Shown here one piece after another: positions 37,400-48,700 of a stretch of DNA of 64,000 bases. Position numbers and translations under genes: made by a program. This stretch comes from Argopecten irradians. Taxonomy: Eukaryota; Mollusca; Bivalvia; Pectinida; Pectinidae. Each line of letters begins with the position of its first letter. The stretch's first letter is position 1. The stretch is taken from assembly GCF_041381155.1 (NCBI RefSeq), contig NC_091149.1, positions 16,508,609 through 16,572,608 on the forward strand, written 5' to 3'. The notes below the pieces were generated by a model that was not told the DNA's origin, did no database searches, and worked only from the letters and a program-made list of their open reading frames with translations.

Positions 37400-38308
37400 T
37401 GTAAGATCTTAGAAATCTTCCAGATAATTCATCCTCATTCTTCTGAACTTTCTATACTTCTGATTGGCATAGATTAATAGATTTTTATTCGAAGTCTTTG
37501 ACTGTGTACATGGAAATGCTTTGTTGTCGAAACCTTTGACTGATTTTAAATAAGTCCGCCGTCCGCTGTTCTTGATAGGATCTTCTGAAAGGGTGTGACC
37601 TGAATAAGTCCTCCCTTATCCCCCACTTTGAGTTTATATTGGATGTACCTCTCTTTATGTGTTTAGAGCGCAGATATTGGAAAGCGTATAAGCAAGGACG
37701 TCTCACTTATAAATCCTTGTTATAAGCGTCTGCCTCGTTTTGATGAAAAACGTGTGCTGGACTTTGACCGTTGAGAGATGTGAGGTGTAATATTGTAGTT
37801 GTTAATCTTCTGTATGTGATCACCGTACCTGTAGGTATAATTTTTGGTTAAGCAGCGAAATAGTTTGTCACGGTATGTCCTATTCACACTCTCCACTAGA
37901 GATGTTTCAGTCTCTGTGATATGGAAAGTGTAGAAATGTAAATTTTGAGAATGAAGGTAGCTTTTAACCCATCTGTTATGAAATTTGCTCCCTTTATCTG
38001 TATAAAACTTCTCTGGAGTTCTCCCAGCTGTAAATATTGACCTTAACTCTTGTATGATACTCTTTGACTTTATATCCAAAGAAACTAACAAATACTGAAC
38101 TCCATCATTGTTTTGCCAGGTTCCGGACGTCTAGGAGATCGGAGTGGAATTCTTCGTCGATGTGTGTGACAATAACACCTTGTCTTCTACATTTGTGACG
38201 GATTGGTTTTTGTAATGAATAAGCATCTTCATTCTGAAGGAACTTAATGAACCTTATAAGTGTCTTACACAATTTGCGTGGACCACTGAACGCTGAGGGA
38301 TTGTCCAA
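37400..38308 (-). pseudogene. Polinton/F54H12.3-type integrase, frameshifted remnant
   Basis: Read on the minus strand, three pieces in different frames line up with a retroviral-type integrase as found in Polinton/Maverick elements and the F54H12.3-like family. The first (38308-38105) has an upstream segment with NPSAFSGPRKL and a PIRHKCRRQGVIV basic stretch, then a SDLLDVRNLAKQ segment resembling the first catalytic Asp region. The second (38091-37720) has FYTDKGSKFHN, which contains the second core Asp, and LVESVNRTYRDKL, which contains the catalytic Glu of the DDE set. The third (37706-37420) resembles the C-terminal SH3-like region (MYTVKDFE) and runs, after another shift, into a KVQKNEDEL-like chromodomain entry. 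At least three frame breaks make it non-functional. No polymerase B, capsid or terminal repeat of a full Polinton is visible, so it is an isolated fragment. Confidence 0.75.
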
Positions 38309-38768
38309 ATTGTCTTAAGATCTCCACATTGTCTTGTGTCAACTGTCACGCCATCAAGTCTAAAGTGAATATCAGAAGTTTTCAACATGGAACGGACGTA
38401 TCCACACAACATAAACAGCGAATGAAAGATCATCTATTGTCAGTTCATTAGAAAAAAGATCCAAGATGTCGCCACCACCCAAATGCTATACGTTCTGCTG
38501 TGAAATTGACCACTCCAGCCAAAGGCAATACTCTTGGCTAATGCATAACGAAGAGGATTTATTTTTCTATTTCTCCGAGGCATCAGAAACATTAGACAAG
38601 GAACTTGTCCTTGCAGAATTTGAAGAACGAGTATTGAAATCCGCCACACCACTAGACTTTTTTTACCATTTACAAGCGAAAGTTTTACTGTAAAGGGTGG
38701 TGTGAAATAATTGGAAGTCAGAAGACAGCCAGTGCGACATTTTCGACACAATCCAGCGCCGTAGGAGT

Positions 38769-38940
38769 ATGGAATGCCATACACAGATATCAGACTTATT
38801 CATTCAAACTATTTGTTCCATGGAGACCGGGTTAAGTCATTCAACACTGGGCTCCTCAAGTAAAACAGCACTCCAAGGACTTAGCATCTGCAGGGTTTTT
38901 CTACTCCGGAATTTGTGGTTACGTGGTTTGTTTTTACTGC
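38769..38940 (+). pseudogene. BIR-domain fragment, frameshifted
   Basis: One frame gives FHGDRVKSFNT; after a one-base shift near 38845 another frame gives HWAPQVKQHSKDLASAGF then FYSGICGYVVCFYC. This is the core of a baculovirus-IAP repeat: the Arg-x-x-Ser-Phe start, a Trp, the LA-x-AGFFY strand and the first Cys-x-x-Cys zinc ligands. The conserved His and last Cys of the BIR zinc site are absent because the reading stops beyond FYC, where an LTR element begins 10 bp downstream. An ORF just upstream (38466-38693, 75 codons) could be an earlier part of the same gene, but I recognise nothing in it. It is a decayed fragment of a BIR protein, from the host or from a mobile element. Confidence 0.65.
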
Positions 38941-38950
38941 GTTGTGCAAA

Positions 38951-39461
38951 TATCACAAAGAATTTTGTGATAAATTTTAAAGTGCTTTGAACTTTGCGTT
39001 AATAGTTGCTAAATTTTAACATCAATTATCAGTTAATACTATTGTGTGTAATTTGACATTCCTAAGGTTATATTCTTGATCATATTTACGTTTGTGACAT
39101 TTGAGATAAAATCCTTATGTGTGATAACTGTGTATACTATTACGTAACCGGATTAATGTCACGGCCATCCTAATTGCCTAAAGGACACTGACCACGGCTG
39201 ATTAATCTGCCAATGAACGATATCTGTCAATCATAATTCTGTAATTTTATTGTATGTACATTATTTAAGCATGAAATATTTTATTTGTAGAGCAGTTAGG
39301 TCTCCGACTTTGTACGGAACACAACGGCTACATTCTGGACACTCCAGAATAGCCATCCGTCAAGTCAAAGTTATCATCATTAAATTCCAAAGTTCAACTT
39401 CAACAGTTTTCTTTCGTCATCTTTACATCGTGACAAAACGTGCGGAAGTTTCCGTATGTTA
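38951..39461 (+). repeat. 5' LTR (511 bp)
   Basis: It begins TATCACAAAGAATTTTGTG, a short palindrome, and ends CCGTATGTTA. It is expected to hold the promoter and start site, but I do not see an unambiguous TATA box. A 70-codon ORF inside it is duplicated in the other LTR and is not a gene. Confidence 0.9.
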
Positions 39462-39463
39462 AT

Positions 39464-39478
39464 TGGTGGAGATAATCC
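39464..39478 (+). promoter_or_regulatory. Putative primer-binding site
   Basis: TGGTGGAGATAATCC starts two bases after the 5' LTR. TGG is the complement of the tRNA CCA end. I cannot assign the tRNA. Confidence 0.5.
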
Positions 39479-39664
39479 TGGTAGTACCCACTTCTACGCT
39501 GGGTACGCTTTCCCGAAACCTCAACTGCCAAGCAAGTATTTCCCGCGAGTGACTCAAAGAAGGACCAACTCTATTCGGAATCACACGGACTGGATTTTAA
39601 CCAAGACTGTGTTCGCCATACTTTGGAGTTAACCAGGGTAACGTTTTGACTGTAACCATTCAGG

Positions 39665-40582
39665 ATGGCATTATGCTATAGATGTGGAGGCCACTTCGCC
39701 CCAAACCATCCGATGTGTTGTCCAGCAAACGGATGTTACTGTTTCCGATGTGGAAACATTGGCCACTTCTCGAGAATGTGTTTTAATCGAACCGGACATT
39801 GTACTACAAATGTTGGTACAACAGGATATTATCCCTGGACCAGTCAGCGACAACTGCCTATCCATCCTGTTCCTGTCCCGAAAAACTCTTCGGACAGTAA
39901 GTCCGTTATTCGCACTGCACCAAAGAAAAAGGCCAAGTCAACATCTAAACGACGGCGAGATTCTGAACGTCTCAGGAAATTCCGAGAAACCAAAAAGGTA
40001 TTGTGTATTTTTCCATTCAGTAACATTGAAAATAGTGAACTTCAAAACGATTTCCAGAAAGACTCTAACTACAGCAACCAGATAATTTCATTACAGTCAA
40101 AACTTGTTCGTACCAAAATTCCCATCTCCAAAATATCAGAAAAGTGTGCAAAATTACAAAGATCAAACGAAATTCTAGAAGAGGAATGTGCGCGCGTCAA
40201 AAATGTGAATATAACCAATTATGTGTCTCAAATTAAGGAACTAGAAAAAGCATTGGACAACAGAAAGAAAATTATGAAAAGCAAAGACGAAACAATCAGT
40301 ACATTACAAACAACCGCGAAACAAAAAGAACAGACACAACGACAGATTGCGAATTTAAAGTTCAAAATTTCGGAGAAGGACGAGGAATTAAAACAGAAAC
40401 AAAACATAATCACAAGCCTCCAAAAACAACTTAGTTACTACAGCGCTCCAAATACTACCAGACTGAATACTTTTCCCGGACCACGAAACCAACCACAAAA
40501 TAATTCACGACGCCAGCGACCACACATTTCCTATGAAAACCGAGCGAATAGACTCCATCAAAACAGAGGACAGTTTAATTAA
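39665..40582 (+). CDS. Gag-like protein: zinc knuckles, basic linker, coiled coil
   Basis: Intact 305-codon ORF, the only gene of the LTR element. Residues 3-38 hold two Cys/His clusters. The first is irregular (CYRCGGHFAPNHPMC) and the second is a canonical CCHC knuckle, CFRCGNIGHFSRMC, the nucleic-acid-binding motif of retroelement nucleocapsids. Residues about 85-110 are very basic (KKKAKSTSKRRR, then RLRKFRETKK), resembling an RRRD-x-x-R-x-x-x-F motif that I recall from other invertebrate transposon ORFs. Residues about 140-255 are rich in Lys, Glu, Gln and Leu with heptad-like spacing, likely a long coiled coil for assembly. The tail (about 260-305) is Asn/Gln/Arg-rich. The order is unusual, since Gag normally places knuckles at the C terminus. 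The start ATG is the first in frame after the leader. It presumably packages RNA for enzymes supplied in trans. Confidence 0.8.
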   Translation: MALCYRCGGHFAPNHPMCCPANGCYCFRCGNIGHFSRMCFNRTGHCTTNVGTTGYYPWTSQRQLPIHPVPVPKNSSDSKSVIRTAPKKKAKSTSKRRRDSERLRKFRETKKVLCIFPFSNIENSELQNDFQKDSNYSNQIISLQSKLVRTKIPISKISEKCAKLQRSNEILEEECARVKNVNITNYVSQIKELEKALDNRKKIMKSKDETISTLQTTAKQKEQTQRQIANLKFKISEKDEELKQKQNIITSLQKQLSYYSAPNTTRLNTFPGPRNQPQNNSRRQRPHISYENRANRLHQNRGQFN

Positions 40583-40603
40583 GACGCGGGACGCGTCTTT
40601 CCC

Positions 40604-40618
40604 GGAGCGGAAGGAAGT
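40604..40618 (+). promoter_or_regulatory. Polypurine tract
   Basis: GGAGCGGAAGGAAG lies directly before the 3' LTR, the expected position for plus-strand priming. It is preceded by the small palindrome GACGCGGGACGCGTC, which could form a stem in the RNA after the Gag stop codon. Confidence 0.7.
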
Positions 40619-41129
40619 TATCACAAAGAATTTTGTGATAAATTTTAAAGTGCTTTGAACTTTGCGTTAATAGTTGCTAAATTTTAACATCAATTATCAG
40701 TTAATACTATTGTGTGTAATTTGACATTCCTAAGGTTATATTCTTGATCATATTTACGTTTGTGACATTTGAGATAAAATCCTTATGTGTGATAACTGTG
40801 TATACTATTACGTAACCGGATTAATGTCACGGCCATCCTAATTGCCTAAAGGACACTGACCACGGCTGATTAATCTGCCAATGAACGATATCTGCCAATC
40901 ATAATTCTGTAATTTTATTGTATGTACATTATTTAAGCATGAAATATTTTATTTGTAGAGCAGTTAGGTCTCCGACTTTGTACGGAACACAACGGCTACA
41001 TTCTGGACACTCCAGAATAGCCATCCGTCAAGTCAAAGTTATCATCATTAAATTTCAAAGTTCAACTTCAACATTTTTCTTTCGTCATCTTTACATCGTG
41101 ACAAAACGTGCGGAAGTTTCCGTATGTTA
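40619..41129 (+). repeat. 3' LTR (511 bp)
   Basis: Nearly identical to the 5' LTR. Visible changes are TCTGTC/TCTGCC near 40898, AAATTCC/AAATTTC near 41052 and ACAGTTTTC/ACATTTTTC near 41073. Confidence 0.9.
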
Positions 41130-42756
41130 CAAATATCACAATGGTAACCCTACTACAAACCTTACATTTAACACAAAAGTTACTCACCAGACTGTATCTA
41201 CTTGAAAATAATCGGACTAAGATGGAGATCGTGTGTGATGAAGTGGAACGTGAAGATGTGGTTAGAAAGATAGGTGATATTCCCTAATCTCATTAACTGT
41301 TGAAAATCATTAATATAATTTCAAATTATGTGTGATGTGTCATGTTAACGAGAGAAGAACATATATAGACTTTAATTTTGGTTCAGCACTATCCGATCTT
41401 GATTATGTTGATTCATGATAAGTGCATGGTCACACATATATCCCACAAAGGACTCGTTAAGAATAGATGTTTTATCAACATTTTGGAATAATGTGTTATT
41501 TAATTTTGATGAATAATTCTCCTACTTAAAAGTGAACGATTTATTTGCATCAATAATGTACATACTATTATATTCTACATACACGTGCATATACATGTAT
41601 ATTTGCTGTCATTTATAAAAAAAAATAATGTATCCTTTTTATTGTTGTTATTTTATAACAATTGATATTTGTAACTTATCTCGGATTTCGAACAAGAAGA
41701 ATGGACTTTTACCGGAGTGGTCTTCCAGAATTACTTCTCTTTACTTAAAATGCAATTTACAAATGTAATATACCAGGAGAAATGGACTTACACTAAAATG
41801 GTCTTCCAGACTTACTCAACTTGCATATAGTACTGTATTCGACCCAATAAACACCCATGTCCCTATTAGCGCCCCTGCCCTTTTGAAGCCTCAATTTCAA
41901 TTGCCCGCACATCAATAAAGACTAAAACTATCAAAACACTATAGGTCTGCAGTTTACTTTGCAATGATTTCGTCTTATTAAGCATCTTTTAATTTTTCAT
42001 TTTTTTAAACACCCTGAGGGCTTATTAGGTCGAATATGGTACTTTAACTTAATTATCAGCTGGTGTTATGGTATTTTCATCTTACATAATACCAGGTAAT
42101 AGGAGCCAACAATCAAAATCAAATATAGAATAATATAAGTAATTCCAGGTATAGATCGAAAATTCATATTTTATTCCTCTATCTATAGAATAATAAACAT
42201 GCTGAAGGAATTATTGCAATAGTTTCAAAGTTCTTTAACAAAAGGCCCAATGGATCCTAATCACTTGCTGGTAATTCTAGTACATGTAACTACATTTTGT
42301 ACATGGGTATTACAAGGACACCGTATCAGTGAGACATTGCATGAAGCAGAGACATGGATAATTTTATTCTCTGCATGAAGGTTAAGGTAAATCTTTTGAA
42401 GAAACAAGATAGTCCTTCATTCCAGTAGGTTACAAATGCATCAATCTGAGCTTCATAGCCACCCGTCAATCTCAAAGCAAGACTGAGAAATGAAAGTGCA
42501 TCTTATCTGGTAACACTGCCATTTCATTTAATTCTTGATATGTAACCAATAACATGTGAGACATCAGCTAAGAATCAGAGCGTTTATCGAATATCTTTTG
42601 GAGAAATCCGACACATAGCCTCTTAAACACAATTAAAATTAACAATTGTGTTTGTCTATGTGTATGAAGCAATGGATATGTGACATTGTTTATCCAACTC
42701 TGACTGGAAGATCATGGATATAGGTATTTTTATACATAAATTAAGTTCTGTTTTTG
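41130..42756. other. Region downstream of BRCC3, with one MITE
   Basis: 41829-42043 is a 215-bp inverted-ended element: AGTAC-x3-ATTCGACC at the left, its inverse at the right. For the minus-strand BRCC3 gene this is the 3' side. TTTATT at 42363-42368 reads AATAAA on the minus strand, about 390 nt after the stop codon, and is a candidate polyadenylation signal. I see no other gene. Confidence 0.5.
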
Positions 42757-45700
42757 TCAGGTAGAGTTCAGTTGTTGTTTTAGTGCATCATTTTCCTTCT
42801 GTAGCTGAGCGATTTGTGATTTATTTTGTTCCAGGCGGTCTTCTAATGATTGTATAAGAGGAGCGCTCATAACTTCCATGATGTGGCACAGGGATTTGGT
42901 GTAAACTGAAAGTAAATAATATTAGGATAAATGTTGGTATACACTGAGATTATAGAGTTCAAAGGAACATCAGAAAAAATACTGAAATTCTAAATATTTT
43001 TTTAAACTACCAATTATTCTTAATATAAAACAAGATTTTTGAAGCAATATATGCCCTGATCTATCATTCCACAAGCTGTCAATCTGATTAAAATACAGAT
43101 CCGTATTATCACTATGTTTGATAAGCAGGATCTGACAACATCCCATTAGGGATCATGTCAAGGTGACCTTTGGAAATGACCAATCAAATAGCTGCCGCAA
43201 GAATCTTTCTTGGGAATGAAACAGTTTGAAAAATTGTCAGAATTATTTTCCTGTATGAAGTCATCTCGCCGAAAGAGCACAACAAAGCTAAATGTTTATG
43301 TGTACCGGGAAAAATAATGTTTTCAATTGATGTAGCAAGGTGTAAAAAGTTACAGTTGGTATAAAGGTCATCTGAACATGACTCCGTATGGGATGTTGTC
43401 AGATCTTTTATTATAAGGATCTGTATTTTAATCAGATTGACAACCTATTACATTGAGCTTAACATATCTTTAGTAACAGTGACCTATATAATTGACCTTC
43501 TGATACTAATTCTAATCCCAGGTTGGATTATATCATAACTAAGCTAACATTGCATGAAATTTCAACACAAGAATTCAACGAAAGTGGATGTGTCGCCTGC
43601 ACAGCATCACACAAAATAGTTATTTACAGTTGAAAATGTTGTTAATAATTAGATGAACTTATCAAATCCCATAACGCTTGCAAATATTGACAGATTTTGA
43701 CCAGTATCGAACCCAGTTTAGATCTCATTGCTGTAAAGCAATACACCAAATTTGGTTGAAATCGGACAATAAATAATAAAGTTATTGAGTCGAAACTATG
43801 GATTTATCTGTTTTGACGATTTTAAAGTCCCGTAACTCTTGCAAACATTGACGGATTTTGACCATTATCAAACTCATCCGAGATCACATTGATAAAAAGC
43901 AATTTATAAAATTTTGTTCAAAATGGACGATAAATATTTAAGTTATCAAGCGGAAACAAGGGATTTATATATCTGTATTGACGATTTTAAAGTCCCATGA
44001 CTCTTGCAAATATTGATAGATATTGACCATTATTAAACTCATCAATGATCTCATTGATGTAATGCAGTATACCACATTTGGTTGAAATCGGACATAAGTA
44101 ATAATTAAAAGTTATTGAGCGGAAACCATGGATTTATCTGTTTTGACGATTTTAAAACTCCGTAACTCTTGCAAACATTGATGGATTTTGACCATTAACG
44201 AACTCATCCGAGATCTAATTGATATTAAGCAATTTAAAATTTTTTGTTGAAAATGGATAATAAATACATGTATTTTAGTTATCGAGCGAAAACCAGGGAT
44301 TTATCTGTTTTGAAGATTTTAAAGTCCCATAACTCTTGCAAATATTGAAGGATTTTGACCATTATCGAACTCATCCGAGATCATATTGATATAAAGCAGT
44401 ACATGTATACCAAATTTGGTTGAAATTGGACAATAAGTAATTAAGTTATCGCACGGAAACCGTTTACGCCAACGCCGACGCCGACATAGTGATACCTAAG
44501 TGTCGCCCTTGCGTTGCAGGCAACACAAAAATCCATCTCCAGGTGAGTCCTATTCTGATACAATTGCCTGGAAAAAACCAACACTGAACATTTGCCAAAA
44601 CATTCTATTGTTAGCAACAGTGACTTTTTTAGTTGACCTTTTTACCCACATTCTCAAGAAACCAACACTCTGAGACATCCGAACAGCCAGACAAATGGCA
44701 AAGAATAGTAATAAGTATCAAGCATATTTACAAATATTTCTGGCTCTCAGATGTTTTTAACAGTAATAAATCCAAACTTCCCGTTATTATTAATTAAGCT
44801 CAGTATATTGTTCAATGCTGTGTTCATGTAGAGATTAAAAATTATTATTAGATCATAGATTTGAATTTCCACATAATAGGACTTATTATTCAAAAGATGG
44901 ATTTCTTGCTACAGTATTTAATTAAAATTTGAAATTGAAGGTACTCTTGGAGTTAAATTTCCTTGATTATCCAGGTTCCAAGCTATGAAAGGACTAGATA
45001 TAGTAATGGCTCTTTTTGGCCCCTAAATGTACCAAATTTCAAATTAAGTATTTAGAAATTAATTTGCTGCATTTGAAATATTGAATACGCCCCTGATAAA
45101 AACTTAGTAATATTTTTGTTGACAGATAGTAGGTTTTTCCAATATAACCATGGTAACTTTGCATAAATTATGCAAATTTGAAAAATTGTTCAATTTTGGC
45201 ATATTTTTTGTTAGTTTTTCTTTTAAGAACAATAGAGCACAACCTAGAACAAACTCTATATTTCAAGGGAATGAGCAGATACGAAGAATACATCATTTTG
45301 AGAAATATAAACTTTGTTCTAGAATGCGCTCTATGTTAACTAGATGAAAAACTGCATAAAAAGGGCCAATTTTGATGAAATTTTCACATTTTGCATAATT
45401 TATGTATAATAAAAATGGTTGCCATGGCAACTAGAACAGCTTTATGACCTAATAACACTATCAAATATGTCAGGTATGTAGTTAATATTCAAATTGCAAG
45501 ATTCACATCTTAAAATAACAGACTTTGAAAAATAGCGGTATTTGGGGACTATAAAACACCCTTACCATACCTAGTCCTTTGAAATATTTCAATTTATATA
45601 CAGTCAAACCTCTTACAGGGGCGTAGGAAGCGGGGGGGCAGGGGGGGCAACTGCCCCCCCGTTCCCCAGGAGGGGGGGGCAAACATGTCTTTTTGCCCCC

Positions 45701-48700
45701 CCCATTTTCGCCGACTGAAATTTTCTAAAAATGCTTATTTGAAAGAAACAAGAGGCCCAGAGGGCCTGTATCGCTCACCTGGTTTTTTGTTAGTAATTAT
45801 CACAAGACTCAGACAATTAGAAAAATAAGCAAAATTGACTCCCAAAGTTTAATTTTGAATCACAACCATACAATGATGCTATTGATACCATACAAATATG
45901 CTATCCAATACATAGGTTCAGAGACAAAGTAATTTATATGAAAATAGTAGCCTAATTGACCTTTTGACCTCGCATCTATTGCCGTCTAAGGCCCCGGGGT
46001 CAGCCCTATCATTTGTACAATTTCAAATCCCAACCCTATAAGGATGCTACCATTGCATTATAAGTGCTCTTCCATTCTTAGTTGCAGAGAAGAAGTCGTT
46101 TATATGGAAATAGCTAAATTGACCCCTTTTGACCCCACCCTTCAGGCCCCCGGGGGGTCAGCCCCATCATTTGCAAAATTTTGAATCCAAACCCTATAAG
46201 GATGTTACCATTGCATTATGAGCGTAATCCCATGTTTAGTTGCAGACAAAAAGTCATTTATAAGGAAATTGACCACTTTTGACCCCGCCCCTCAGGCCCC
46301 CGGGGGTCAGCCCTATCATGTGCACAATTTTGAATTCCCACACTATAAGGATACTACCATTGTATTATGGGTGCTATACCGTGCTTAGTTTCAGAGAAGA
46401 AGTCGTTTATATGGAAATAGCCAAATTGGCCACTTTCGACTCCGCCCCTCAGGCCCCCTTGGGGTCAGCCCCATCATTTGCACAATTTTGAATCCCCACC
46501 CTATAAATATGCTACCATTGCATTATGGGTGCTATACCATGCTTAGTTTCAGAGAAGAAGTCGTTTATATGGAAATAGCCAAATTGGCCCCTTTTGACCC
46601 CGCCCCTCAGGCCCCCTGGGGGTCAGCCCCATCATTTGTACAATTTTGAATCTCCATCCTATAAGGATGCTACCATTGCATTATGGGTGCTATCCCATGC
46701 TTGGTTTCAGAGAAGAAGTCGTTTATATGGAAATAGCCAAATTGAACCCTTTTGACCCCGCCCCTCAGGCCCCCCGGCGGTCAGCCACATCATTTGTACA
46801 ATTTTGAATCCCCAACCTATAAAGATACTACCATTGCATTATGAGTGCTATCTCATGCTTAGTTTCAGAGAAGAAGTTGTTTATATGGAAATAGCCAAAT
46901 TGACCCCATTTGACCCCGCCCCTCAGGCCCCCGGGGGTCAGCCCCATCATTTGTACAATTTTGAATCCCCACCCTATAAGGATGCTACTATTGCATTATG
47001 GGTGCTATCCCATGCTTGGTTTCAGAGAAGAAGTCGTTTATATGGAAATAGCCAAATTGACCCCTTTTGACCCCACCCCTCAGGCCCCTGGGGGGTCAGC
47101 CACATCATTTGTACAATTTTTAATCCCTACCCTATAACGATACTACCATTGCATTATGAGTGCTATTTCATGCTTAGTTTCAGAGAAGAAGTCGTTTATA
47201 TGGAAATAGCCAAATTGACCCCATTTGACCCCGCCCCCTCAGGCCCCCGGGGGGTCAGCCCCATCATTTGTACAATTTTGAATCCCCACCCTATAAGGAT
47301 GCTACCATTGCATTATGGGTGCTATCCCATGCTTGGTTTCAGAGAAGAAGTCGTTTATATGGAAATAGCCAAATGGACCCCATTTGACCCCGCCCCTCAG
47401 GGCCCCCGGGGGTCAGCCCCATCATTTGTACAATTTTGAATCCCCACCCTATAAGGATGCTACCATTGCATTATGGGTGCTATCCCATGCTTGGTTTCAG
47501 AGAAGAAGTCGTTTATATGGAAATAGCCAAATTGACCCCTTTTGGCCCCGCCCCTCAGGCCCCTGGGGGGTCAGACCCATCATTTGTACAATTTTCAGTT
47601 AGTAGCCCATAAGGATGCTACCAGCCAAATTTTGTTGAAATCCGACCAGCGGTTATGGAGAAGAAGTCGATTGTTGACGGACGGACGGACGGCCGGACGA
47701 CGGACGACGGACGACGGACGACGGACGACGGACGCCGGACGACGGACGCCGGACGCCACGGTATGGCATAAGCTCACCTTGGTCCTTCGGACCAGGTGAG
47801 CTAAAAAGGGTCCTCCTGCATATTTTTCGTACTTCATTCTAGAAAATTTTCCGCTGCGCGGCGCATTTCTTAAAACGTTCAAGCACATAATGTCAAACCT
47901 TAAATAGTAAAAATTCAATACACACAAACTAGACTAAAAATGTCCATCAAGGGATTCTATGTACTATTTAAAAAAATGTCTCTTAAAAGATCAATTTGTT
48001 TATATGTCTTAGCGAGACAATTAATTCATTTTTTTATGTTACACAACAATGTGCCGATGGTGTGAAGCCGGTATATTCAGATCGAGTAGGGTTGCATAAT
48101 GTTATGATGACACAATTATCATTTCTAAATGCAGGTAGCTTTAAATCGAAAAATTACCATGTTAAGAACGCTTTATAATCATTAAAATTTATCGTAAAAC
48201 TCATCTCAGCCATTCTAAATCGTAATTTTTTTTCCGGGGGAGACCCCCGGACCCCCCTAACACCAAATTCTCGCGCCTTTGCGCGCTCGCAAATACATCA
48301 AAATGCATCGTAAAACTCATCTAAGCCATTCTAAATCGTATTTTTTTCCAGGGGGGACCCCCGGACCCCCAAAACACCAAATTCTCACGCCTTTGGGCGC
48401 TCGCAAATTCATCGAAATGCATCGTAAAACTCTTCTCAGCCATACTTAATCGTAATTTTTTCCCGGGGAGACCCACGGACCCCCCAAACACCAAAATCTC
48501 GCGCTGTCGGGCTATCGCAAAATCATCAAAATACATAAAACTAATCCCGGGGGTCACCAAAATCTCGCGCCTTCGACGCTCACACGCTAATTCGGCCAAT
48601 TAGCGTATTCATTAATTTCCTTTTAGCGACCCCACTGTCTATAAATGTGTACAAGGATTAAATTTAGTGATATATGAAAAATGAACATAAAGCATATATT

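Larger units (their letters stand above)
38951..41129 (+). mobile_element. Non-autonomous LTR retrotransposon with a Gag-only gene
   Basis: Two 511-bp direct repeats (38951-39461 and 40619-41129) enclose 1157 bp. I find about three substitutions between the LTRs, so the insertion is recent. CAAA lies immediately outside both ends (up to CAAAT if the LTR starts one base later), compatible with a 4-5 bp target duplication. A TGGTGGAGATAATCC sequence at 39464 sits where a tRNA primer-binding site belongs. The purine run GGAGCGGAAGGAAG ends just before the 3' LTR, as a polypurine tract should. The interior has only the Gag-like ORF and no protease, reverse transcriptase or integrase. The LTRs do not begin with the usual TG and end CA, so the exact ends carry one to two bases of doubt. 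Confidence 0.88.

Noticed and set aside
45604..45720. CRISPR or other prokaryotic repeat system in the tandem regions
   Set aside because: All arrays are contiguous tandem repeats without unique spacers, in an intron-bearing animal genome.
47595..47927. Arg/Val-rich ORFs over the GACG run
   Set aside because: They come from the GGACGACGG microsatellite at the end of a Helitron-like element.
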